Assembly: GCA_965232455.1 (NCBI GenBank)
Contig: OZ246981.1
Location: 1,116,001 to 1,180,000, forward strand
DNA from: JBFGFX01 sp965232455
Lineage (GTDB): Bacteria > Pseudomonadota > Gammaproteobacteria > Steroidobacterales > Woeseiaceae
DNA: 64,000 nt
Reading direction: 5' to 3'
Translations under genes and position numbers: made by a program
Notes under the pieces: model-generated
Told to the model about the DNA's origin: nothing
The model's database searches: none
What the model saw: only the letters and a program-made list of their open reading frames with translations
In this document: piece by piece, positions 8,268 to 15,828 of the stretch
Position numbering within the stretch: position 1 is the first letter of the stretch
Layout: each line of letters opens with the position of its first letter

Positions 8268-8664
8268 CGAAGGCTTCCAACCTGCCGATACAACGAGCGG
8301 GGCAGCGGGTTCGTCCGCATCGCCGGTTGTCGAATAGCGGGAGCGCGCCGCGGCGTTACGGCGTTTAACCGACAAAAACGCCGCGCTGACTGTCGAGTCC
8401 AACGCGGCGTTTCCGAAGGGTTCAGGGACTGCGTCGAGATGAATCCGCCCATGAAGGGCTGCACATCAGGCATCCGTCCCTTGAACCTCAAATTTATCAA
8501 TCACCGCCTGCGGGGGTAAGTGACGTCGGTCACAGTTGGGGGACTCACGCAAGGCGCCGATCCGCCGGGTGTTTAACGCTAATCTTTACAGTTTCTCAAG
8601 GCGCGCCTACTATTTGTTCCAATTCTTCTCGGCGGCGCCGAACAGTGAAAGACGGGGTGATTCT
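8268..8664. other. 397-base intergenic region between the LysE exporter and the DM13 gene
   Basis: No coding sequence with a ribosome-binding site and sensible composition is visible. The region holds the hairpin terminator at 8376-8412 and presumably the promoter of the DM13 gene. I could not pick a clear -35/-10 pair. Confidence 0.6.
8376..8412. terminator. Strong hairpin terminator, possibly bidirectional
   Basis: AAACGCCGCG (8376-8385) pairs perfectly with CGCGGCGTTT (8403-8412) around a 17-base loop. The stem has A-rich bases on the left and TTT on the right, so it could stop transcription from either side. It lies 108 bases after the exporter gene. Confidence 0.6.
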
Positions 8665-9264
8665 ATGAAAAAAGCAGCGATTGGCGTTGTTGTCCTCGCG
8701 GTTTTGGTCGCGGGTTGGATTTTCGTATCGCCGTTGTTCATCGACAGAACTGTCGATGAAGATATTGATTTCCTGCTCGATGGCGGCGGTCTGGACATGA
8801 CGGCGATCATGTCGATGCCGGCGGCAAAACGCGAGGAAATGCGACAAGAGATCATGGGCGCCGCGGCCGGTGCACCGCCCCGGAACGCAACGGAGTCGAT
8901 GCCGGCCGAAGCAGCGCAGGTCGTCGCCCGTGGACGGTTCGTCGATGCGGACGCGGTCCATAAAGGCAGCGGGCAGTCGATACTTTATGCGTTGCCCAAC
9001 GGCCGTCACGTGTTGCGGTTGGAAGATTTCAGGACGACCAACGGACCGGCGCTTGTCGTGTACCTTGCCAAACACCCGTCACCGACCAGGGCGTCGGACG
9101 TGACCGACGGGGGATTCCTGGACCTTGGCGAACTGAAAGGTAACGTCGGGAACCAGAACTACGAGATACCCGCCGGATCGGACGTTGCCGAGTACAACAG
9201 CGTGGTGATCTGGTGCGAGCTGTTCGGCGTTTTGTTTTCGCCGGCGGCATTGTCGCGTAGCTGA
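8665..9264 (+). CDS. Membrane-anchored DM13 domain protein
   Basis: The protein is 199 residues with one N-terminal membrane segment (about 4-22) and a predicted extracytoplasmic part. The C-terminal half is a DM13 domain: ARGRFVDADAVHKGSGQSI, LRLEDFRTTNGPALVVYLAK, FLDLGELKGNVGNQNYEIP and the closing VVIWCELFGVLFSPAAL. The single conserved cysteine in VIWC is the residue thought to bind a cofactor in this domain. DM13 domains are proposed to take part in electron transfer or hydroxylation, but evidence is limited. The start is ATG 8665; no strong SD is seen beyond GACGGGG. The true partner is unknown. Confidence 0.82.
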   Translation: MKKAAIGVVVLAVLVAGWIFVSPLFIDRTVDEDIDFLLDGGGLDMTAIMSMPAAKREEMRQEIMGAAAGAPPRNATESMPAEAAQVVARGRFVDADAVHKGSGQSILYALPNGRHVLRLEDFRTTNGPALVVYLAKHPSPTRASDVTDGGFLDLGELKGNVGNQNYEIPAGSDVAEYNSVVIWCELFGVLFSPAALSRS

Positions 9265-9276
9265 GCCGCCGATCGG

Positions 9277-9361
9277 CTAGCCCGTATCCGTCGCCGATTT
9301 GCGGGAAGAGCGGACAAAGGGCAAGCGAGGGCCCGCGTAATCGGTGACGGATACAGGCTAG
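9277..9361. repeat. 23-base inverted repeat around the typA stop codon
   Basis: The left arm 9277-9299 begins CTAGCCCGTATCCGTCGCC. The right arm 9339-9361, read in reverse complement, matches it at 21 of 23 positions (differences at C/T and G/A). The loop is 39 bases. The right arm includes the typA stop codon (9358-9360). It lies between convergent genes and can form a long hairpin, so it may serve as a two-way terminator, but it has no T-run. Confidence 0.75.
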
Positions 9362-11181
9362 GCCCGTATTCTCGAATCCCGGCGCCTGTCCGATTCTTTC
9401 AAGAGTTTCTTGCGCAGGCGGAGTTTTGTCGGCGTGACCTCCACCAGTTCGTCGTCGTCGATGAATTCCAGCGCCTGTTCGAGAGACGAGCGGATCGGCG
9501 GCGTCAGCACGATGTTTTCATCGCTCCCCGCGGCGCGGATATTCGTGAGCTGTTTTGCCTTTGTCGGATTGACGACAAGATCGTTCTGCCGGCTGTGGAT
9601 GCCGACGATCATTCCCTCGTAGACGGCTTCGCCATGATCGATCATTAGGCGGCCCCGCTCCTGAAGGTTGTAGAGCGCGTAGGCGAGCGCCTTGCCCGCT
9701 ACCATCGAGATGAGTACGCCGTTGTTCCGCTGGCCCAGTTCTTCGGGGACGTATTTGTCGTATTTGTCGAACACGTGATAAATGAGGCCGGTTCCCGAGG
9801 TCGCCGTCAGATACTCCGTCCGGAATCCAATCAAGCCGCGCGTAGGGATGCGGTAGTCCAGCCGGACGCGTCCTTTGCCGTCCGGCACGATGGACAGCAG
9901 TTCGCCTTTGCGGCTTGCGAGGCGCGTCATTACCGCGCCTTGATAGTCCTCGTCGAGATCCACGGTGAGCTGTTCCCAGGGCTCCAGCCGGACGCCGTTT
10001 TCCTCGTGGACGATAACTTCGGGTCGGGAAACTGCCAGCTCGAAACCTTCACGGCGCATGGTTTCGATCAGTACGGAAAGGTGCAGCTCGCCGCGCCCGG
10101 AAACCCGGAACTTGTCGGGGTCCTCGGTGGGGTCTACGCGCAACGCAACGTTGTGTTTCAGTTCCTGCCCGAGGCGCTCGCCAATCTGCCGACTGGTCAG
10201 GAATTTGCCGTCCTGACCGGCGAACGGCGACTTGTTCACCTGAAAGGTCATACTGATCGTGGGTTCGTCAACGGCCAGCGCCGGTAGTCCCTCCGGGGCG
10301 TCTCTCGGGCACAAGGTATCTGAGATGGCAAGGTCGTCGATACCACTGAACACGATAATATCTCCCGCTCCGGCAGTCGGAATCTTCCGTCGTTCGAGTC
10401 CGTCGAATCCGTAGAGTTCGAGGATCCGCGCTTTCCTCACGCTGCCGTCCGCTGCGACGATGCTGACCGGAGAGTTGGCGTCGATATGACCGCGTTGAAT
10501 GCGGCCGATACCGAGAACGCCGACGTAAGGGTCGTAATCCAGACTCGATACCTGGAGCTGAAGCGGTCCCGATTCATCGACCGGCGGCGGCGATACCTCG
10601 GAGACTATCGCCGCAAGCAGCGCCGTCATGTCGCCTTCGCGGACGTCGGACTCCGTGCCGGCGTAACCGTCCAGCGCGGATGCGTAGATAACCGGGAAGT
10701 CGAGCTGCTCTTCGCTCGCGCCGAGCCGGTCGAACAGGTCGAACGTCTGGTCCAAAACCCAGTCGGGGCGGGCGCCGGCGCGATCGACTTTGTTGATTAC
10801 AACCAGGGGAACGAAGCCGCGGGCGAAAGCCTTCTGAGTCACGAATCGGGTCTGCGGCATGGGGCCTTCGACGGCGTCAACCAGCAGCAATACGCTGTCG
10901 ACCATCGAAAGCACCCGTTCGACCTCACCGCCGAAGTCGGCGTGCCCCGGCGTATCGACGATGTTTATTCGGTAGTCCCGCCACCGGATGGACGTGTTTT
11001 TGGCGAGAATCGTGATGCCTCTCTCTCGTTCGAGGTCGTTCGAGTCCATCACCCGATCCGGCACAAGCGCCCGAGGACCAAGCGTTCCGGACTGCTGCAG
11101 CAGCTGGTCTACGAGGGTGGTTTTGCCATGATCGACGTGGGCAATGATCGCGATGTTTCTCAGGCGCTCGATTTCGGACAT
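9358..11181 (-). CDS. typA: Ribosome-associated GTPase TypA/BipA
   Basis: This translational GTPase binds the ribosome and assists 50S assembly and growth at low temperature or under stress. It has 607 residues, the usual length. The G1 loop is AHVDHGKTTLVDQLL. Switch I has RGITILAKNTS, G3 is DTPGHADF and G4 is NKVD. The BipA-specific C-terminal part includes TRGLIGFRTEYLT and the GKALAYALYNLQERGRLMIDHG region. The start ATG at 11181 precedes SEIERLRNIAIIAHVDHGKT, typical of the family. It is the only gene in its transcript that I can recognise. Confidence 0.97.
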   Translation of the reverse strand: MSEIERLRNIAIIAHVDHGKTTLVDQLLQQSGTLGPRALVPDRVMDSNDLERERGITILAKNTSIRWRDYRINIVDTPGHADFGGEVERVLSMVDSVLLLVDAVEGPMPQTRFVTQKAFARGFVPLVVINKVDRAGARPDWVLDQTFDLFDRLGASEEQLDFPVIYASALDGYAGTESDVREGDMTALLAAIVSEVSPPPVDESGPLQLQVSSLDYDPYVGVLGIGRIQRGHIDANSPVSIVAADGSVRKARILELYGFDGLERRKIPTAGAGDIIVFSGIDDLAISDTLCPRDAPEGLPALAVDEPTISMTFQVNKSPFAGQDGKFLTSRQIGERLGQELKHNVALRVDPTEDPDKFRVSGRGELHLSVLIETMRREGFELAVSRPEVIVHEENGVRLEPWEQLTVDLDEDYQGAVMTRLASRKGELLSIVPDGKGRVRLDYRIPTRGLIGFRTEYLTATSGTGLIYHVFDKYDKYVPEELGQRNNGVLISMVAGKALAYALYNLQERGRLMIDHGEAVYEGMIVGIHSRQNDLVVNPTKAKQLTNIRAAGSDENIVLTPPIRSSLEQALEFIDDDELVEVTPTKLRLRKKLLKESDRRRDSRIRA

Positions 11182-11310
11182 TTGGGCAGGCGGGGGTGTT
11201 CCGAGAGAGGCGCGGATTATAGAGAGGGTTGGCGTTTATTGAAACCGTTGTTTTCCGCCTCCGGCGGAGCGTGCCTGCTTCAATGGAAGCGCGTACCCTG
11301 GCCGCGATTG

Positions 11311-11742
11311 CTAGCGGCAACTGCTCGGTAGATACTCGGATACGAGGGTTGCGTCGCCGCTGCAGGTCCAGCTGACGCTGCCCGTGTTCGTGATTGGGGA
11401 CATGGTCAGAACGCCGCCGACGATTTTGAGGTTCGAGCCGTTGCCGTACGTTATTTCGAGACCACCGCCGGTCACGATCTCAACCTGGGTGACGAACTCA
11501 CCGACGATCGTCGCCGGTGGGGCAAGCCCGGCGGTTGCATTGTCGTCGGGAAACGCACCGTGTTGGTGAAAATACTCGGTTGCGGCGACTCTGGCGCTAT
11601 TCGAGAGATTGATGCCTTCGGTGACCTGCGAACGGATCGAATACGCGAAATACGCGGGAATCGCAACGGCGGCCAGGATACCGATGATGGCGACGACGAT
11701 CATCAGTTCGATCAGCGTGAAGCCTCGTTCGTTGTTGTTCAT
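11311..11742 (-). CDS. pilA: Type IV major pilin-like protein
   Basis: The 143-residue prepilin begins at ATG 11742 with AGGA about 7 bases upstream. The class III signal is MNNNERG followed by FTLIELMIVVAIIGILAAVAIPAY. Prepilin peptidase would cut after Gly7 and methylate Phe8, and Glu12 is the Glu5 needed for assembly. The globular part ends with a disulfide loop, C127 to C142 by my count, as in PilA proteins. It is probably a pilus subunit for twitching, adhesion or DNA uptake. Other pilus genes are not nearby. An upstream extension of 56 codons has no pilin character. Confidence 0.9.
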   Translation of the reverse strand: MNNNERGFTLIELMIVVAIIGILAAVAIPAYFAYSIRSQVTEGINLSNSARVAATEYFHQHGAFPDDNATAGLAPPATIVGEFVTQVEIVTGGGLEITYGNGSNLKIVGGVLTMSPITNTGSVSWTCSGDATLVSEYLPSSCR

Positions 11743-12137
11743 TCGTTGTCCTCGGTCCCGCCGGCGCAGCCGATGCCGTCGTGCTGTTTCTCGAGCCGGT
11801 GACACCGCCGGGCGAGACAATGCTCCCAACCACCCGGCGGAGTGGGTGTGTGCCCTGGAGTTTGGCAGGGCTGGGCCGGGTGTTCGCGTTACTGCGTCAC
11901 GGTTGGGCATGCCGATTCGCCCGTTTTCGTGTAAGCATTGGCTGACGGGCCGTAACCGGTGCGTTCAGGCAAGACGGTAAAATGACGGGCGTCACGTTTT
12001 TGCGGTTTTTTGAGCAAAATGAGCGTCGGATGGCGTGATCTGTGCTTTGCGCACTTGCCTAAAACGCGAATTTGCCAAAACTTATGTTAGCAGAGCCGGT
12101 CGATTCACTAATCAGCTTAATGGTGCGGGAGTGTGTA
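11743..12137. other. 395-base region upstream of the pilin gene
   Basis: The region separates the leftward pilin gene from a rightward 38-residue ORF. I looked for a sigma-54 site (GG-N10-GC), common before pilA, and found none that was convincing. A T-rich stretch ACGTTTTTGCGGTTTTTTGAG lies near 11995-12015. No coding sequence is apparent. Confidence 0.5.
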
Positions 12138-12254
12138 ATGGCTGCTTCGTTTTACTGGGCGCTACTATTCGTTGGCAACGCAGTTCTCTTTTGGCTGTGG
12201 TTGCACTACGTCGTCAAAGTGCTGACGGGGCGATGCCCGCATTGCGGCAAGTGA
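12138..12254 (+). CDS. Possible 38-residue membrane microprotein with CxxC tail
   Basis: An ATG at 12138 preceded by GGGAG opens a 38-codon frame. It encodes one hydrophobic helix, FYWALLFVGNAVLFWLWLHY, and then a basic tail ending in GRCPHCGK. The two cysteines look like half a zinc ribbon or a heme- or metal-binding knuckle. Start context, one clean membrane helix and a sensible tail argue for a real gene; the short length argues against. I do not recognise the family. It is flanked by the pilin gene and the LOV-GGDEF gene, both on the other strand. Confidence 0.42.
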   Translation: MAASFYWALLFVGNAVLFWLWLHYVVKVLTGRCPHCGK

Positions 12255-12403
12255 CCGCACCTCTTCGGGCGTAACCGTTGTCGTCGAACGCCGGCCCGGG
12301 ATAGGGCCGCCGCCGGCGTCGTTGAACCGCCCAAAGCCGTCAAGCCTGCAATACTTGCCCGTGGTTGACCGTGAATTTATCCGTTTCAGCGCTCGTAACG
12401 CAC

Positions 12404-13426
12404 TTAGGAACGAATTGCCTTTACCTTTTCGTCATCTCGGATTGATTCTCCGATGTCGTCCTGCTCGTGGGTTGGCCAGACGGTGAACTGGTTGCGACCC
12501 ATATTCTTGGACGTGTAAAGTGCGTGATCGGCGGCGCGCAGTCCGTCCTCCAGCGAGCTGTTCGCGGGTCGCACCGCCGCCGCACCCACGCTGACGGTCA
12601 GCACGTCGCCAATTTTCGAGCCAGCATGCTCGATCCCCAACGATTCAATTTTTCGGCGGACCCTTTCCGCTATCACCGGGATTTCCGCGGCCTTGTTGGA
12701 CGTGGTGGCGATCGCGAATTCCTCGCCGCCGAATCGTGCAACCAGGTCGGAGCTTCTCCCGAATACTCGTTGTAGAGTCCCGGCGATCGTTGCGAGCGCG
12801 GTATCGCCAGCGAGGTGACCGTATGTGTCGTTGTACTTTTTGAAGTCATCGACATCAACCATGAACAAACAAACGGTTCGTGATCCGGCGGGCACACCCT
12901 TCCATTCCCGACCCAGCGTTTCCAGGAGATATCGTCGGCAAAACAGGCCGGTAAGGCTGTCGCGGTCGGCGAGCTTACGCAGACTATCGTTCGCCATCGT
13001 GAGTTCTCGTTCCCTTTCGCGGAGACTGAGTTGCACAACGACCCGATCGGTCACGTCCTTTTGAAAGGCGACAAAATGCGTGACGCGCTTTTCGGAATCA
13101 AAGATTGGTGAGATGCTCACCTGATTCCAAAACAGACTGCCGTCCTTTCGGTAGTTGCGAACTTGCACGGCGATTGGCCGACATTCGTTCATCGCGTCAC
13201 GGAGTGAATTCAGCCCGGGCTGGTCCACGTCGTCAGCTTGAAGAAATCTGCAATTCTGCCCAATGATCTCGCGGCGTGAATAGCCCGTGAGCCGCTCGAA
13301 TCCGCGGTTTACGTAAACTATCGGGCGATCCGGCTGTGTCGCGTCGGCGATGCACATTCCATCGTCGGAAGATTCTATTGCGGTCAGTAGTAACGTGCTG
13401 TCAATTTCCATGGTATGCGACTCCAT
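12404..13426 (-). CDS. LOV-domain diguanylate cyclase (blue-light photoreceptor)
   Basis: The 340-residue soluble protein joins an N-terminal LOV photosensor to a GGDEF domain. The LOV signature GQNCRFLQ (56-63) contains the adduct-forming Cys59. N91, N101 and Q122 (in FVAFQKDVT) complete the flavin pocket. A short linker helix (about 128-155) leads to the GGDEF domain. The metal-binding region is MVDVDDFKKYND, the active-site motif is GGEEF (233-237), and an RxxD inhibitory site (RSSD, 224-227) lies five residues before it. The protein should make cyclic di-GMP in response to blue light, with product feedback. An alternative start is ATG 13411. Confidence 0.9.
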   Translation of the reverse strand: MESHTMEIDSTLLLTAIESSDDGMCIADATQPDRPIVYVNRGFERLTGYSRREIIGQNCRFLQADDVDQPGLNSLRDAMNECRPIAVQVRNYRKDGSLFWNQVSISPIFDSEKRVTHFVAFQKDVTDRVVVQLSLRERERELTMANDSLRKLADRDSLTGLFCRRYLLETLGREWKGVPAGSRTVCLFMVDVDDFKKYNDTYGHLAGDTALATIAGTLQRVFGRSSDLVARFGGEEFAIATTSNKAAEIPVIAERVRRKIESLGIEHAGSKIGDVLTVSVGAAAVRPANSSLEDGLRAADHALYTSKNMGRNQFTVWPTHEQDDIGESIRDDEKVKAIRS

Positions 13427-14018
13427 TGTGTTCGGTTATCGCAGGTTGGCTGTTTGCTTGCCGGTGTCTTTCGGGATCGGCCAAGGTATTGCGACCTTTA
13501 GATTTCCGCCGCGATCGGGAGCGCCGGCCGTGTAGCGTTGCGCATATGGTCGCCACACCCTGAAGTTTTCGAACATCGCGCGACGTTTTCTCCGATTGCT
13601 CATTTCCGGATTTTTATGCGCTTTTTGGAACAACATTTCGGCTTCGACGGGCATTCGGCTCTGATCGAAAAATCGGGGATAAAACGGTTGCTTTTGCCCA
13701 ATGGTAACGGGTCAATGGCAATACGAACTGCGGCGTTGACCGGTCGATTGCAAATGGCTAAAAACCGTTTGACTGCGCGACGCGTTGCGAAATTCAGGCG
13801 GCAAAGATTCTGTTTCGGCAACGACCGTTTCGTGTCTTGTTCGACCGGCCGTGCGGTGCGCGAACGGAAGTTTGCAAACACGCTTCGGCATCCCGCAGCT
13901 ATGGGGCATAGCGTGAACCGAAGACTCGAATCGTTGTCCGGACCGAGTCTGGATCTGCTCCCTGCCCCGCCATTCTGTTTGAAAAGCCCGGCTCGATTGC
14001 GGGCATTACGCCGAACCT
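13427..14018. other. 592-base gap between the LOV-GGDEF and AraC genes
   Basis: Both flanking genes run leftward, so this holds the LOV gene promoter and the AraC gene 3' end. Open frames on both strands are basic, low-complexity and without start signals, so I read it as non-coding. Base composition is slightly AT-richer than the neighbours. Nothing else is identified. Confidence 0.5.
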
Positions 14019-15017
14019 TTATTTGTCGCCGCGCCGGTAGTTGATGGGCGACGCACTGAACCATCGCTTGAATGCTTTTGTGAACGCGCTGGAGTCGGAA
14101 AAACCGAGCATGAACGCAATCTTTTGTATATCGAATCCGTTGCCCAGATACTCGAGTGCGAGTTTACTGCGGGTTTCGTCCAGTACCATCTGATAACTCG
14201 TGCCTTCTCGCGCCAGCTTACGCTGCAACCCTCTTGCGCTGACCCCGACTCTCTTCGCTACGGATTGCTGCGTCGCGTTTCCCTCCGGAAGGAGTCCGAT
14301 GAGTTCTTTGCGTACCTGAAGCGACAGGCGACTTCGCTCGATTCGAGTCAGGTATTCAATCGCCAGTTCATCGCTTACCCGAGCCAGCCCCGCGTTGCTG
14401 GTGAGCAAACGCCTTGTGGCGTCCGATTTGGGTAGAGCAATGGCGTTTCGGTTGGCGGCGAACTGTACGGGCGCGTCGAAGAAGAGTTGGTAGGGAGTGG
14501 AGTCTTCAGGCGCGGCTCGCGTCATTTGTATTTGCAGCGGCCGAAGCGTGCCGCCATGGGTAATGCGGCACATGTGCGCGAGGACGGCCACGACGGCGTC
14601 CACCTCGACGTCGAGCAGTGCGGGTCTGCGGTCATCGTGGATGACTGAGAACTCCAATGAGTCCAATGCCGTCGCGATCTCGAAACTGAGGTCGGTCGAG
14701 ACAATGTGTCCATAGTCGACGGCCCGCTCCATCGCGGCCACCAGAGATTCACTGGCCATCCACGCATAGCCGAGCGCATGCATGGTTGTGGGATGCCAGT
14801 GTCGGGCGACTTCGATGCCGAAACTGGGGTTTTCCGTAGCGTCCAGCGCATGCGTCCAAAGCGTCTGCAGCGGGTTAACTGAATAGCGCGCATCCGGAGA
14901 GCCGAGTTTCTCCGGCTCCAAACCGACCCGCTCTAGAAACGCATCACCGTCGAGCCCGGCCTCGTTCAGAGTCGTGACAATCATCAAAGCCCACGACGAC
15001 AAGGTGGTGAAGGTCAT
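14019..15017 (-). CDS. AraC-family transcriptional regulator
   Basis: The protein is 332 residues. The N-terminal about 190 residues match the arabinose-binding-like sensor of the OruR/ArgR-type AraC subgroup (LDGDAFLERVGLEPEKLGSP, HALGYAWMAS). The C-terminal domain has two helix-turn-helices. The first is AKRVGVSARGLQRKLAREGT, and the second is seen in IQKIAFMLGFSDSSAFTKAF, followed by RWFSASPINYRR. It probably responds to a small molecule and controls nearby or distant metabolic genes. The target is not evident. It is divergent from cheW with 256 bases between. Confidence 0.88.
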   Translation of the reverse strand: MTFTTLSSWALMIVTTLNEAGLDGDAFLERVGLEPEKLGSPDARYSVNPLQTLWTHALDATENPSFGIEVARHWHPTTMHALGYAWMASESLVAAMERAVDYGHIVSTDLSFEIATALDSLEFSVIHDDRRPALLDVEVDAVVAVLAHMCRITHGGTLRPLQIQMTRAAPEDSTPYQLFFDAPVQFAANRNAIALPKSDATRRLLTSNAGLARVSDELAIEYLTRIERSRLSLQVRKELIGLLPEGNATQQSVAKRVGVSARGLQRKLAREGTSYQMVLDETRSKLALEYLGNGFDIQKIAFMLGFSDSSAFTKAFKRWFSASPINYRRGDK

Positions 15018-15273
15018 AAACTCATTTCAATGGCAAGGGACCTGCAATGCCCCTGCGCAGCACCCTCTGATGTAACCAGTCTGTGTGAAAACGAATAGCG
15101 ATCGGACAATACCTGCCTGCGGACGACAAACCTACACTCCACCATTAAACCGAGTGTCCGATATAACTTCCAGATTTTGTCCGCTGAGAACACATGTTTG
15201 GCGCTTGAGGACAAAATTGCTGTTCCCGTAGGACGATTACCTAAGCGAAGCAAGAGCACCTACGGAGACCGCA

Positions 15274-15816
15274 ATGTCCACTCAAAGAATCAAAACCGCG
15301 CCACCGGACGGCCGCAGCACAGCAGCAGCCAGCCCCGGCCGGTATTTGATATTCGCGCTGGCGGACAACCATTTCGCATTTGAAGTGCCGCGCGTAAGGC
15401 AGATCAGGAGTTGGGTGGACGTCGAGGCGGTACCCGACGCTCCGGACTACGTGCTCGGCGTAACGGACCTTCAAGGCGCCAGGTTGCCTATCGTGGATCT
15501 GCGCAAGCGCCTGGCGCTGAAGAGTATCCCGCCCAATTCCAGAACCCTGGTGGTCGTTCTTCGATTTGTCTGCAACGGTGTAAGTCTGCCGGTCGGATTC
15601 ACCGTCGATTCCTCATGGGGTGCGCACGAACTGGTCACCAAAGTAACCAGGCCGTCACCCGAGCAACACAGCCTCGTAAATCCCGATTTCATTCGCGGAA
15701 TGTCAACGGTGAACGATCAACAGGTCATTTTGCTCGAGACGGATCGGCTGATCGACTTGTCGGTTCTTGCGGACGAGGCTACCACCCGCCAGCCGGACAG
15801 CCGGCGCGTTCACTGA
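15274..15816 (+). CDS. cheW: CheW-like chemotaxis adaptor
   Basis: This is a 180-residue CheW-domain protein linking chemoreceptors to the CheA kinase. Family features are RYLIFALADNHFAFEVPRVR at the start of the domain, the hydrophobic core PDYVLGVTDLQGARLPIVDL with the conserved Arg/Asp, and LVVVLRFVCNGVSLPVGFTV. Extra tails lie at both ends. The start ATG 15274 has GGAG 7 bases upstream. The chemoreceptor gene begins 12 bases after its stop, so the two form an operon and this adaptor probably serves that receptor. No cheA is in the window. Confidence 0.88.
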   Translation: MSTQRIKTAPPDGRSTAAASPGRYLIFALADNHFAFEVPRVRQIRSWVDVEAVPDAPDYVLGVTDLQGARLPIVDLRKRLALKSIPPNSRTLVVVLRFVCNGVSLPVGFTVDSSWGAHELVTKVTRPSPEQHSLVNPDFIRGMSTVNDQQVILLETDRLIDLSVLADEATTRQPDSRRVH

Positions 15817-15828
15817 GCGACACGCATC

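Noticed and set aside
13538..14064. Overlapping open frames on both strands in the 13.4-14.0 kb gap
   Set aside because: They lack start signals, are basic and low in hydrophobic order, and match nothing recognisable.
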